Part shown: one piece after another, positions 35,197-47,387 of the stretch
Layout: the number at the start of each line of letters is the position of its first letter
Numbering within the stretch: the first letter of the stretch is position 1
NCBI GenBank assembly: GCA_030159075.1
Contig: BROG01000639.1
Location: forward strand, 124,001 to 188,000
Direction: 5' to 3'
Length of the DNA: 64,000 nt
From: Atrina japonica
Taxonomy: Eukaryota; Mollusca; Bivalvia; Pterioida; Pinnidae
Position numbers and translations under genes: made by a program
The notes under the pieces: generated by a model
Database searches by the model: none
The model's input: the letters and a program-made list of their open reading frames with translations, nothing else
Told to the model about the DNA's origin: nothing

Positions 35197-35544
35197 ATGA
35201 TACTCATTGTTCATAAAGGGGTACCTCGTCAGAAAGGATATGGGCTTCCCTTTCCTAAACTGACTCAATCGTTAACAAGAACAACTCATGGTCTGATCTC
35301 TTCTCAGATGGGTGGGATCATCAATCCATTAAGATTTGCAGGTAGTATAGTCAATACACTCGTAGGAGCATTTCGTCCCAGAGCATCTGATATGCAATAT
35401 GACACAGGTATTTGGTCAGACTTTCTCAAACTAACCATGGCCATTCCTCATATAGACAAATTTGCTTTGAATACGGAAATGGATGTGATACAAAATAAAC
35501 TTTCATTGCATATTGCTCTTTTTCAACGAGTGAAAGAGCAGTGA
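35197..35544 (+). CDS. Unidentified 115-residue ORF near the integrase fragment
   Basis: The N-terminus has KGVPRQKGYGLPFPKL followed by a glycine- and hydrophobic-rich stretch (residues 30-55). QKGYGL-type starts followed by hydrophobic glycine-rich regions occur in small virion-type proteins of Polinton-like elements, which with the position 300 bases after the integrase fragment makes that origin possible. The likeness is weak, and frames around it are broken (stops at 35138 and 35544). It could equally be non-functional. Confidence 0.3.
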   Translation: MILIVHKGVPRQKGYGLPFPKLTQSLTRTTHGLISSQMGGIINPLRFAGSIVNTLVGAFRPRASDMQYDTGIWSDFLKLTMAIPHIDKFALNTEMDVIQNKLSLHIALFQRVKEQ

Positions 35545-36170
35545 CCAACTTAATGACTGGTTCTAAGAAAACATTAGCTCGTGCACCCTCTCATGTCGCT
35601 TATCGTTTAGCAGGCAAGAAACGAGCAGGGACAACGAGTCATATGAACAGTATGATAAACCGAAACGAATGAGACCTCCCTTTCAGTCTACTTTTACAAG
35701 CAAATCTAAACAGGTCGAAAGATATATCTTTAACTATCAAGATGATGATGCAAAAACCAGGTATCAATCCTGTCAGTCACGACAAGTACGGGTTTAATTA
35801 CATCAAGGAATCCGAACCGACCGATCTAGGACAAAAGCTGACGCTCTTTTGCTCCGCCCGGTATGGGCAAGAACAACTGTAGTAGTGAGACGTAATTATT
35901 CTTTGTTGTTTTTTTTATTTTGTTTTTGTATCACTGTACGTAGTCTTAGAGGGACGACCCTAATCCTTCACGAACTACTTCAAGTTCGAGCCGGGTAATA
36001 AGATGTTGAGTTGATAGAATTGTTGTCGTTATTTATGAGTTAAAACAGTATAAAGTAGAGAGAGAAAGGTGGGGAGTGTATGAGAGAAAACCAGAAAAAG
36101 AAATAATAGAAAGGTGAACAAGTGAAGAGAGAGTAAAAAATGAGAGAAAGGTAAACCTGTGGAGAGAAAA
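35545..36170. other. Degenerate sequence, possibly remnant of the same element
   Basis: Short open stretches in different frames, for example around 35640-35720, with no recognised motif. Stops are frequent. Confidence 0.3.
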
Positions 36171-36175
36171 GAAAT

Positions 36176-36209
36176 GAGAGAGAGAGAGAAAGAGAGAGAG
36201 ACAGACAGA

Positions 36210-36300
<91 letters not shown>
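36176..36300. repeat. (GA)n microsatellite
   Basis: GA-rich tract with about 75 bases of nearly pure GA. The 105-residue minus-strand and 144-residue plus-strand ORFs crossing it are largely repeat translation. Confidence 0.96.
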
Positions 36301-36304
<4 letters not shown>

Positions 36305-36344
36305 CATGGGAATGAGAAAGAGTAGAAAGATACAGAGAGAAATC

Positions 36345-36593
36345 ATGATAGCAATTGTATGGATGATCTACTGTTCTCTATTACACAGGAGAATGAAACA
36401 TCAGATGCGATGTAGTCCTGATTGGAATACTCATGTACGTGCTGTGAAAACATCCGTTCATTTTATGTGGATTATGTATCATATGTTTGAAGATGAGATT
36501 TTTACGAGAGAACGCTTATGTCTATTAGAAACCTTTACAGAAGATGTAAGTGCATTACGTTACCTGTTGGGAGATCTATGGTATAGCCCGTGA
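36345..36593 (+). CDS. Unidentified ORF segment downstream of the GA tract
   Basis: The part of the frame after the microsatellite encodes about 82 residues of ordinary composition (ETFTEDVSALRYLLGDLW near the end). No family recognised. It may belong to the same decayed element as 34589-34900, but that is only proximity. Confidence 0.2.
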   Translation: MIAIVWMIYCSLLHRRMKHQMRCSPDWNTHVRAVKTSVHFMWIMYHMFEDEIFTRERLCLLETFTEDVSALRYLLGDLWYSP

Positions 36594-36908
36594 TGTGATC
36601 GAGATACATTCGTTTGCAAACTACTAAAATACCCACTATAGATGGGAAAAGAAAGTCACGTGATTCACTCCACTATTAAAACTGCAGTTCAGACTTGAAA
36701 CGGACCAGTTGAATTTTTGCTTGTGGACCACTGCACTAGTTATTTTCGTCCACATCAACTACAACATGGAGCAGAGCTACAGTCCATTGATAGTCAATGG
36801 CACATGGTGTACGCAGAAGCTGTATTAAACAAGCTGTACGAAGTATCCAGCACTCAATGTTAAGGCCGTGAGATTGATCACCCGAGTCAAAAACCGCATT
36901 CCTGCCTG

Positions 36909-37133
36909 ATGATATATGATGACGGCACAATGATGTTTCACTACATCGACGAGGCTCTAGACACGGTGAACAAAACGAACATCTTGCAAAAATTTGAAGA
37001 AAGTTTTGAGCAATCAAGCATTCCTGAAGCATTTAGAGATGTATACAAACAGAAATGCTGCTGCCCAGATTGGACACTCAATGGACCAAAGAAAGAGACC
37101 GAAACCGACTTTGGGATACTGTGTATCGCTTGA
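36909..37133 (+). CDS. Unidentified 74-residue ORF
   Basis: Contains MMFHYIDEALDTVNKTNILQ and PEAFRDVYKQKCCC, a composition more protein-like than most short ORFs here. There is a stop just upstream at 36876, so it is at best a fragment. No family recognised. Confidence 0.22.
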   Translation: MIYDDGTMMFHYIDEALDTVNKTNILQKFEESFEQSSIPEAFRDVYKQKCCCPDWTLNGPKKETETDFGILCIA

Positions 37134-37619
37134 TGCAACTGGCACCCCGTCTCCATAGATTTTTATTTTTTCATTGAATTATTTTACATTTTCCAGAGGG
37201 ACATTCCCAAAATCCTCTGCGAAGATACATTTTGATTTCTTTTTAACTGGGAAAATTAAAACATGTTGCATAACAAAATTAATCTTGTCGTCTTTTGATA
37301 GAAATATGAGCTTAAAAACCTGATCAGATGTTCATGTATTTTATCTTGGTATAAAGTGTACACCTAGAGTTTAAGCATAGTACTAGTACACGGTAGACAC
37401 AAAGGTACATTGTTATATGGTTAAAACACCATTAAGAAACTATGAGAAGGAGTATTAGTAATACAAACTCAAACTCTCAGATGTACGAGATATAGAGATT
37501 CTAAGTAAGAGAAAATAAGGATACAAAGCGTAATAGTGTGTGTGTAATACAACTCTATGAGCCGTACAGAGTCTAAGTAAGAGATTCAGAGAATGAATAA
37601 GGTTACTGGTGAAATAATA

Positions 37620-37745
37620 GTGACAGTAAAATAGGTGGCCAGATGACAGGTGGCCAGATGTCAAAAACAGGTGATCAGTTGCCAAGTGTCAAGATGTCAA
37701 AAACAGGTGACCAGATATCAAAAACAAGTGGCCAGATGTCTAGAC
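37620..37745. repeat. Degenerate minisatellite of GGTGGCCAGATGTCAAAAAC type
   Basis: Five or six imperfect copies of GTGGCCAGATGTCAAAAACA with unit lengths of about 16-28 bases. Confidence 0.75.
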
Positions 37746-37993
37746 GGGGAGAATGAAACTCGTCCTAGAATCAATGCGTCATGCGCACGTCATAAACTCT
37801 AAGCTAGTACTGCCTGAATCTCGGTATTCGTTCATCCGACATTGATATACAACTGAAGAAAGAAACATGAGAATCATTCTTACACAGAGGACACGTATTG
37901 TAGTAAGGCCACACACCCTGATAAATTCTGGTAAGACCCTTGCGACACCTACTACACAACACCAGGGACCACCTAGACCTGACCCTTCACTTT

Positions 37994-38181
37994 CAGTAAA
38001 CTGAAGGTCCCGTGTCACAGTAGGTGTTGGCATGTTAAAGAACCCTCAATGCTCAATGGCCGTAAGTGATGAGCATGGGCCAGAATCTGAAGCTTTTCAC
38101 CGGCATTTGGTGACGTCTCCATATGAGTGCAATATTCTTGAGTGGGACGTTAAATAACAAACAACAAAACCAAACAAACAA
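37994..38181 (+). mobile_element. SINE, 5'-truncated
   Basis: Plus-strand copy of the central and 3' parts: GGTCCCGTGTCACAGTAGGT, TTAAAGAACCCTCAATGCTC, GGCATTTGGTGACGTCTCCA, then a CAAACAAAC-type tail to about 38181. The tRNA head is absent. Confidence 0.88.
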
Positions 38182-38549
38182 ATCACTTCCAGTACCCGTA
38201 CAATACGTATTAGCTCAGGAAGCATTAGCCAATATTCGACAACATAAGGTAGAGATAAATCGACTGACGATAGAGATAGAAAGAGAAGTTCGTCGTTGGT
38301 GACGTCTACTCGACAGAATCCCTCTTATCGAACTTTTTAAGGGCCACCCATTTCATTCGAAAAGAAACCTTAACTAAAAGTATGCAGGTTTTGTGTTTGT
38401 TGTGTTATTCTGTAGCAGCGAGTTTGAAAATATTGTAGTGACTTAACACTACTTATCAGTGTATATTCGCTCAGCATTAAAAGTTTTATTTCATTTGTGT
38501 TTTTTTATGACTGAAGTATTCACTTCAATAGATGAAAATCTAATATAGC

Positions 38550-38925
38550 AGTAAGTCATGTGACTAAAGAGAGGTTCATTTAAGCCTGTGAAAACTCATT
38601 TGAGATCCGAAGCTCGAGGTGTTAACATCATAAAAAAAACACTATCATCATGGGAGAGTGTTTCATATTTTTTATAAGATAGGGCTAGATTATTTTCCAT
38701 GCATTAAAATAACAAATATCTCAGAAGAAAAATAAGTCACATGACTTTAAAAACTAGAGTATAGGTTTAGTTAGACCTCTGAGACTTCATTTGCGATCCG
38801 GGGCTCGAAGAGTCAACATCGTCAGAAAACCAGTACCAGCATAGGGTGAGTGTTTGAGTTTTTATTACATAGGCTTAGTAATTACCTTATGAAACAGTGA
38901 TTTTCAATATCTCAGAAAAATTAGT
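38550..38925. repeat. Tandem duplication, two units of about 185 bp
   Basis: 38550-38730 and 38731-38925 share AAGTCAYRTGACT, TAGTTAGACCT/TTTAAGCCT, GATCCGRRGCTCGA, GAGTGTTT and AATATCTCAGAA in order. Confidence 0.75.
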
Positions 38926-39279
38926 GAGCTAGCAACGTTAATTAGGTTTTCATTACTTACAACTTAATTATGCTATCAGGGGAATACCTCACCATCTAAT
39001 CAACGTTCATTCATTCTATACCTCAAAACTGGGAGAACCCATTTCTTGTTAGCAACTCTCGTCAACTCTCGTCAACTCACGTAAACTTTCGCCGACTGTG
39101 GCGAAACCTACTATGGATTTCACTCCGATCTCAAACATGGAAAAACCCAAAATTTCGGTTCTAAAAATAGATTTAATCTCAACCCAAGATGGCTGCCCCA
39201 CAATCTTCGTTTTCCGGTCAAAGACACGCCTTCGACCTCAACGATGGGCTCTTTCACCTTATTGCCATTATAATATGAC

Positions 39280-39352
39280 CTCATTTACGGTATGACGTAC
39301 TTCCGGTATGACATAACTTCCGGTATGACACACTTCCGGTATTGACGTCACA
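39280..39352. repeat. TTCCGGTATGACA short tandem repeat
   Basis: Four copies of (A)CTTCCGGTATGACRTA at 17-19-base spacing. Confidence 0.85.
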
Positions 39353-39644
39353 GGCGGCTCCGGGGAACGCAATATTCAAATTGGCCAATCATAAGCCAGC
39401 ATTCTGATGACGTCACCAAAAACCGTTAAAGCACCCCCTATGGCGGCAAATTTGAAAATGCGTGCCCGGGAGCTGCCTATTACTACTCATGCCCCTTTAA
39501 AACGTGATGGCAGTGAAACTAGAATACTTCACGCAAGAGTCATAATATCAACATGTCATGATAGATTAAAATTTGACAAAAAAAACAAAAACAAAAACAA
39601 AAAAGACAAAAACAAAACCCCAAAATCATATTATCTGTTTACTT

Positions 39645-39897
39645 CGGTGTCTGTGAACTTGACCTCTGTCAAAATGACCCTAAGATAATCCTAGCAACTT
39701 TCTGACATATCTTTGTATACAAAAAAACAATAAGATTTGAGTTATTAAGATATTTGTATACAACTATACCCTGTGTTACTCAAGCACCCCTAGTGGACCG
39801 TTTATTGACAGAATCCATTTTCAAAACATAAATTCAATTAAAGGGAGATAACACCCATAAGCAAGGACTAACAATGTCGGCCTTAACTTTATTGTAG
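39645..39897. repeat. First part of a diverged ~164-bp tandem array, cut by a transposon
   Basis: 39840-39897 (GGGAGATAACACCCATAAG, then AATGTCGGCCTTAACTTTAT and TGTAG) aligns with the end of each unit at 42085-42570 (AACTCMCATAAGGGGTGAC, GACAATTTCAGCC, TTGACTTTTTTGTAGAT). A further related stretch, 39645-39830, matches 42850-43040 through CCCCTAGTGG and TTGACCTCTG. Confidence 0.7.
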
Positions 39898-42081
39898 CCG
39901 TATATACTCGTGTATAGGTCGCAGTTTTTTACTCAAAATATGTGTGTAAAATTTGCCATGCGACTTATCTACTGGGTATAGGATTTCGTGGTCTTGAAAT
40001 CTGAGACCATATGGACTATGATGGAGAGACAGATATCTAAGACAAGAGTACTTGTTAATGATAAATAAATAAGATACCTCAGGTGTGCATAATTCATTGT
40101 GTTCTTCATCTAGTAAAAACTAATCCCTTTCATGTACGATTGAACTGTGATTCAAGTGTCAGTCAGAATTTGCGTAATCAGGCCAAATATTAAAAAATAT
40201 TGTTTAGTGTAATCTGAACAACCCAGGTAAAAAAATCTGACCCGATTTATATGGCAGTGTAGTACATTTTTGTCTCAACAAAAATCTGAAATTTTGTTCA
40301 GTTAACATATCAAATTTACAAAGGAAATTTAAAATAATAAATTCTCTACCGACCCATCCACTTCTGAAACAACTGGACTAGTCGTGTAAAGGAAACAAAT
40401 TTTTAATGTTGGCCTGAATCAGTCAAGCTTCTCATCTCGGCACCCTGCTGTGAAGTTGAAGTCTTCATTCAGGGGGAAATGTACACTACTAGAAGTTGTG
40501 TCATTTGTGTGTGACCTTCAACTGATAACGTTTGCGCGGTAGTCTTTGAAGTTATTGAGGTTATGATGACACGCGTATACACGTGTTATGAATAAATTAA
40601 CAGAAGTTGGGATGCGACATAGGGAGTTGTTATATAGGACATAATAAACCTGTTGAGGATTTGTTTGGTAGCGTATTAGCAATGTACATGTACATAATCA
40701 GTACACACACCGCAAATGATATAAAATATGATTAAATAAAACACACAACTGACACTTGGGCATGTGATCCATATTTGATATTTGAATCACACGACAGTCT
40801 CTGAAGTTTTGAACAAGTAATGTAATGACACTTGTACAGGTGCAGCGTCTGAATAATTTGATTGAAGAAGGGCTGCGACATAGGGAATTTCAGTCACTGT
40901 TACAGATTTACCGTTCTATAATGACATAATGAATATGATGATGATTTGGTTAGAAGCGTATTAGGGATGTACGTGAAAATAGTATGTACCAAAAATGTAA
41001 TTGATATAAAATATGATATTAGATATAACACACAAGCGACTCACCTTCATTTTTAGAGTTTTTATTTTTAAATCAAATTCTTATCTATCAATATCAATAC
41101 TCTGTTTATCTGATACATTGTAGAATCCAGTAATTATACACTACATCAACAGAACATTATGGGGATTACCAATCCCTATTTTCATCTCTGTCTCACAATT
41201 TGATTTTTTATTTCATCTGGCGAAGAAAAAAAGCTGTTGACAATATTTCTGGAGTCTCCATTGTCTTCAGGGATAGTGTACATAAGCCAATTATATCATT
41301 TAAATTATCACAATTAAAAGGAACTGATTACCCTGTTGAGTCATTAATATCTTTTGACCATATAGAGATGTGATTATAGGATATTTGCTGGAGGGTGAAA
41401 TGCATGTATAGGTCTACCAAGGTAAAGTGGACAGCACACCCCTGTTATGATTTGATTTAGACTCGTTGTGTTTGTAAACATATGCCAATTTACCTTGGTA
41501 GACCTGTACATGTAACCTAGTTTTCACAATGGCCAACCCAGTACATGAATAGATTAATTACCAGTATATAAGCATAATCATATATATATTTTATTCATTC
41601 CATGAAATTTGTATGATAATTATTGATGATATTGCTTTAAACATAAACTGAAAAATGCCAAAGTGTCTTCTATGACGTCCGCACTGTGCAACATAAGCTT
41701 TACAGTGTAATGTGTGAAGCTTTAAAAAGGTGTTATTTCAATGGAGAAAAACGATCTTTTATTTAAGCTACATGAATTTACAATACAATTAATTATATAA
41801 ACTTTTAGCTACTTTAATTCAATTCAAAAAATTGATGATGATTGCAATTATTCACGATTTTTTTTTCTTTTTGAATTTTGAATCTTACTCCAAAAAGTTA
41901 AAAACTTGTTACCAATTTGATGAGTTGGTGATATTTCTGGCAGCCAAAATTCTTCAGCCAGCACAGCTACTGGATAAGGGTGCGACTTATCTGAGGGTCA
42001 GTGTTCCAGACTAAGATTTTGGGGGGCAAAGTGGGGGATGCGACTTATCTACAGGTGCGACTTAAACACGAGTATATACGG
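39898..42081. mobile_element. 2.2-kb TIR transposon, non-autonomous, 3-bp TAG (or TA) TSD
   Basis: CCGTATATACTCGTGTATAG at the left and its counterpart CACGAGTATATACGG at the right are inverted; the next bases GTCGCA / TGCGAC also pair. TAG flanks both ends (39895-39897, 42082-42084). The uninterrupted units of the surrounding array show a single TTTTGTAGAT at this point, which fixes the insertion site. Inside, 40543-40750 is directly duplicated at 40797-41035 (GGATGCGACATAGGGAGTT versus GGCTGCGACATAGGGAATT). No transposase frame is present. The family is unassigned. Confidence 0.82.
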
Positions 42082-42575
42082 TAGATCTTTGAATGGTGAA
42101 TATTTTTGCTTCTTTCACTTTTACTCCAGCTATTATACTTTTCAAGATAATATCAATAAACATCCAAAAACATGAAAAATATACTTAAAACGGGAAAAAC
42201 TCCCATAAGGGGTGACATGACAATTTCAGCTTATTGACTTTTTTGTCGATCTTTTTGTGCTGATAATTTTTGCTTCTTTCACTTTTACTCTAGCTATTAT
42301 ACTTTTCAAGATAATGTCATAAAACATCCAAACACACGACAAATCAACTTAAAAGGAGAAAAAACTCACATAAGGGGTGACCTGACAATTTCAGCCCTTT
42401 GACTTTTTTGTAGATGTTTGCATGCTGAACATTTTCGCTTCTTTCACTATCTCTCTATCTATTATACTTTTCAAGATAATGTGAAAAAACATCCAAAAAC
42501 ATTAAAAAATCCACAAGAAAGGAGAAATAACTCACATAAGGGTCGACCAGACAATTTCCACCAAAATGAAATATT
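42082..42575. repeat. Tandem array, three units of about 164 bp
   Basis: Units begin near 42085, 42249 and 42413. Each contains TTGCTTCTTTCACTTTTACT or a variant, TATTATACTTTTCAAGATAA, AAACATCCAAA and CTCACATAAGGGGTGACCTG. Non-coding. Confidence 0.9.
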
Positions 42576-42849
42576 GGTAGTTTTTTTTAATGTAACGGAT
42601 TTTTCTCGAGCTTTAATAATTTTGGAGATACATGTATTAAATCAAAAATATTTGCTGACTCGTTCGTTCTATATTTAGACCATGACAGCCATGTTTGGTC
42701 CTAGATCATTTTCATCTGCAAACTTTATGTGGCTTTACATTCTTCATGTCAAGATTGGTTCATATGTAGATATAGTCCAATGGTTCTCGAGAAGTATTTA
42801 AAAATGTCTAAAATTAAAAAAAAACCTTTCATTTCTATTTATTTAGGTG

Positions 42850-43040
42850 CCGATTACCTTGACCTCTGAACCCATGACCTTGCAATTTTGTCAATATGAT
42901 CTTCAGATAATTTCTGACAACTTTCTTATGTATCTTTGTATCCAAAACAGGAATAAGTTGTTTTAGTTATTTGTTATACAATTGTACCCTTTGTTACTGA
43001 AGCGCCCCTAGTGGCTTGTTTATATTCAGATTTCATTTTT
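42850..43040. repeat. Diverged copy of 39645-39830
   Basis: Shares TTGACCTCTG, ACTTTCTKA, TATCTTTGTATMCAAAA, CCCTKTGTTACT and CGCCCCTAGTGG-type text, in the same orientation. Confidence 0.7.
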
Positions 43041-43082
43041 ATCAAACTTTATAGGTAATGATTTAACAATCATGCATACAAA

Positions 43083-43200
43083 ATTTGAAAGTCATATGAT
43101 CATTGGTTCACGAGAAGAAGATTTTTGAAGATGTACCAAGATTTGGTCCTTTTTGGCCTCTTTTGGTTCTCATGAACCAATGATCAGATGACTTTCAAAT
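43083..43200. repeat. Hairpin with a 28-bp stem
   Basis: 43083-43110 (starting ATTTGAAAGTCATATGATCA) and 43173-43200 are reverse complements with a single mismatch, separated by about 62 bases. Confidence 0.88.
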
Positions 43201-45280
43201 CATATCATTTTCTTCACAAAAACATAAAATTTGGGTATTTTCATGATGAGCATGAAATCATTTTGTTCCCAGAAGTAAAGAAGGATTTCTGAAGCTTATT
43301 TAAAAGTAATCTATGTCATTTTAGATATCATCAAATTCTTTTTATTGACACGGAATGAAGTGCACCCTTAATAAAAGTGTAAAACTCCTGGGGGGTACCC
43401 TTTAAACACATTTCATTAGACTTTTTGTTGCAATCATTTTCAGACATGTCCAATATTTGTTTCATCCCTTAATTACAGTCTCATGATGTAACTAATTATA
43501 TCCAATGGGCAGATAACTGAGTCTGAAATTAAAGTGACCAACACTTATAGGGTGCAAAATGCTAGTGAAATTGCTTTTTAAACAGGATGACATATTTATA
43601 GTTCTGTTTAAATGAAAAACTTTGTATAATTTCAATTTTACTAAGTTTTAAAAGTGGTAAAAGTCAATATCATGTGTTAATTTTTGTTTGATATGGCCCC
43701 AAGAGAGTGTTCAGTGATAGTTGTTGAAAGGGGGGAGTTAAATTAAGTGATTCATACAAAAATGCATGACAGAAACTTTACAAAACTTGAATGAATATTA
43801 GTTGATTAAATACAGAAAAAATATATATTTGATACTCTAATTATTTTTACAGGCAATTGAGTATGATAATTAGATGAAAACCACTTTTTGGACAATATTT
43901 CCTGGATTTAAGAAATTGAAAATTCCTTATACAGGTAAAAATGTTGATAGATTATGTAAAAATGTTAAAACACTCTATTCCAAAAGAATTTGTTATTTAC
44001 AAATAATCTATGATCCAATTTTAACAAAATATGACCTAACCCCACTGTGAACATTCTTGTGTAGAGTTCAGAATAAGGGGGTGAATTTAACCTGTTTTAT
44101 ACTGTTTTCACTTTATATAGCAAGATGAATTATTTTATTAATGAGACTTAAATACTGAAATGTAGCTTAATGCAATTTTCTCAAAGATAAGTTGGTGCTT
44201 ACCCTTCACATACAGTACATATATACAGCTAAAGGTACAAACTACATTGCATGATTCTACTGATATGGACTAATATATAGAATTTGCCCACAAAAGCAAA
44301 TAATCAAATGGTCTTTACATCACAAAGGTCTTATTTTAATTCAAATGAGTTAAAATTTACAACTGGAACATCATTTCAAGAATAATTTGTTAAAATTAGT
44401 CACTATGCATAGCCATAACTATATGAATTTTGATATAAGAACATGTGCATGTTTGTTGGTGGGTGTGATATTTGAACTTTTGACCAATAAATGATAGATA
44501 AAATTAGTTTTATATGTATTATAAAACATGCAGGTATATTAAAGAGATCCTGATATCCTACAAATGCACACTAATGTGTGTTGAGGTAGTACATCTATAG
44601 ATTTTGCACCTTGTGGACCTCCAACAGGGCTCCATTTCACAGAGACCCTCAGATCGGTTTAAAAGTATGAATAAAAGTGAATGAATTGTAGCTTAGGTGA
44701 TAAAAATTGGAGAAATGACAGATTTCAAGGCCTCATCCGGCCTACATGTGTACAACGTGCATTTCTCTATGGCCAGTATAGGACAGACACCACCAAATAA
44801 TTTCCCATCGGCCTCAATGCTAATTTATAAAACTTAAGGTCACTGTCATTCACATGTTTATTAAATCTGGGTCAAATCAGTACCCTGTACTTTAAGATCA
44901 ATATTTTTGATAACAAAATATGCAATCAATAGTATGGGTTGCCATTGCATTTCTACTTCGATTTTTCACTGGTTTACAACTAGTAGTATTCCGCACCAAA
45001 GAAAAATATCTATTCTCATCGGACCCCTCTCTTTAAGGTTTTAGCCGTCAACCCTATAATTTGCAAACTACTATTAATATTCATGTATCTTTTATATCAC
45101 CTTAATTTCACTTATTAATGGTAAAACTTTTTTTTTCATTGATTGACCGATCAGATCGCTTGACTCATTTTACCCTCCGCAAAACTGCGCCCATGTTGTA
45201 AACAAAGCAGCTGTTTTTCCTGTACATTTATCCTTAAGTGTAAATCGCCGACCAGAGACGAACAAATATTAGGTAGTTAA
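43201..45280. other. No recognisable feature
   Basis: About 2 kb of AT-rich DNA without ORFs, inverted ends or tandem structure that I could identify. Confidence 0.4.
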
Positions 45281-45282
45281 TG

Positions 45283-45383
<101 letters not shown>

Positions 45384-45514
45384 AAATAAAAACTATATAG
45401 TTATTAAACCTGTACAGAATACTAGATGTCGCCCCTGCTTTAAAACTCATCATAGACGAGGGTCGACTCGACTAAACAACATCCACGTTGCAGACGAATA
45501 ATTATACCACATAA

Positions 45515-45660
45515 AGTTAGGTGTCACAGTCAGTTTTGTTTCATATTCAAGCACCGCAATACAAATTGATATCAAATAAAACGAGTAACTTAGTTTGCTA
45601 ACTAAATGCTTCATCTCTACCTTGACAATGCAAATATATAATTATCTTTGATATTGGATT
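45515..45660 (+). repeat. Dispersed repeat, copies at 57545-57700 and 62003-62110
   Basis: Shares AGGTGTCACAGTCAG, ATATTCAAGCACCRC, ATATCAAATRAAA, GCTAACTAAATG or variant and CATCTCTACCTTGRCAATGCA with the other two copies, all on the same strand. Non-coding, unknown class. Confidence 0.75.
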
Positions 45661-45946
45661 TCACACATTTGCTAGCGTTTAAACTGAAATTTTATTCAAA
45701 CTAACTTTTCAATTTAAAAGAAGCAAATAACACATTCCTACTGCAGAAATGATAATGACACAACGCCCAAATGCCCACCAGGCAATGATCATCATCAACT
45801 AAAATGTATTGAATATACATCATGGATTTTATAGTGGTGAAGTAAATACATGCATAGCATAAGCAGTTTATGAAATAGATAAGAAAACACTTATATATGA
45901 AACTTAATGCAAAGAATAAACAAAATAAGTTAATCTGATAAGAAGG

Positions 45947-47000
45947 TTACTCCTTTGCATAAGATGATATGTGTGGTTTGAATTTATTAATAAAATCTTG
46001 CGTGAGTGTAATATTCGAATAGTCATCTGTTTGATATATTGGCATGATTTTGAAATTTCCTTCACTACACCGAAATATCTGTTTAAATGCTATTTCATAA
46101 GGATCTTTTTCTATAGTATAAGTTATATTAGGAAGTAAGTTTTGCAATATGTCATAAAGATTATCAATGTTGTCCCAGCTAAGATTCCAGATAATGAAAC
46201 AATAATCCAAATATCTTTTCCATAATGTTTTAAATGTTTCCACTAAATTGGAATCAAAATATTGTTCCATCCTTTCATACATTTTGTTTTCTAGATACCC
46301 CAATGTTAAAGTTGCTTAAGCTGGTGCCATTTTTGTTCCAATGGCAGTTCCTAGGATTTGTACATATTGTTTATTATCAAATTAGAATGCATTGTTGTTC
46401 AAAATTAATTCAATCGCATCAATTAAAAATCTTCATTAAAACAATGCTGTAAATTGTTAGGAAAATTACGAACCCAAAAATGATGTGGAATATTAGAATA
46501 AAGACTTGATACATCAAAAGTAAATAAAACAGTATTTGAAATAATGTAAGTTGGCATTTTACTTCATCTGATTTTATATAATCTCGCACAAAACTTTAGA
46601 TTTCTTTAAGAAAGGTTTGTAATAAAATATCGACTACATTACTCAGTCTATGTGTTGGACAAGATGGTTCAGCGACGACAGGTCTGAATTTTAAGTCTGT
46701 TGGATTATGAATTTCTATATATTCTGGCTGCTGTATTTGAATCGTATTTTTTACAATGACTGAGGTATGAATTTTTTTATGTCGGTAAAAATTCCTAGTT
46801 TTTGAATTAAATTCTATAAGGTATTTCCTTTCTTTCTCAGTTAGAATGTTTTACTTCAGATCGAATTATTTGATCTTTGTTGGTTTCCATTGTTTGATAA
46901 TTATTAGTATCGTTTAACATATTTTGAATGTTTCTATGTAATATTCTTTATCCATAATGATCACTGCACTACCTTTATCAGCTTTTTAAAAATATATATT
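45947..47000 (-). pseudogene. Penelope-like reverse transcriptase, degenerate
   Basis: Minus-strand motifs in order: KADKGSAVVIMDKEYY (about 46985-46938), then NPTDLKFRPVVAEPSCPTHR with LSNVVDILLQTFLKEI (about 46720-46600), CQLTLFQILF, QILGTAIGTKMAP-like text near 46340, TLGYLENKMYERMEQ at 46303 and WKRYLDYCFIIW with NIDNLYDILQNLLPNITYTI. These are the RPIVAGPSCPTHRLS, MGTKMAP and YLDD blocks of Penelope-like RTs. The catalytic YLDD is YLDY (46202-46213), losing one metal-binding Asp. Several frame breaks and stops occur between 46320 and 46900. Confidence 0.87.
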
Positions 47001-47387
47001 AAAGTTCTTTTAATGCAGTTATTTGTTTAAAAGATATCTTTATCGAATATTATAGTGTGCGAAAAAATTTGTATTCCATAAATTTTCAAAATATGTATCA
47101 AAAACATTTGTTTCGACCTTTATTAGGTATAGATTGCGATTTATTCTTCAATAAAGAAGGCTCATTTTCTTCTGTTCCATAAAACATTTCAGCTAAACGA
47201 AATTTTCCCTCAAATTCCTGGGGGTCTTTTTTCTATTCTGTGATTTTAGATATTATGATAATATTTTCTATTCATAAATTTAAGACCTAATTTTAAAACT
47301 GAATTTTATTATTATTCAGACTAACTGAAGAGAAGTTAATAATTTTAGGTTTTACCTTTTTTAAATAAATATTTATTTTGATTTAAT

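Noticed and set aside
36029..36346. Leu/Ser-rich minus-strand ORF and the Arg/Glu-rich plus-strand start over the GA tract
   Set aside because: Dinucleotide repeat translation.
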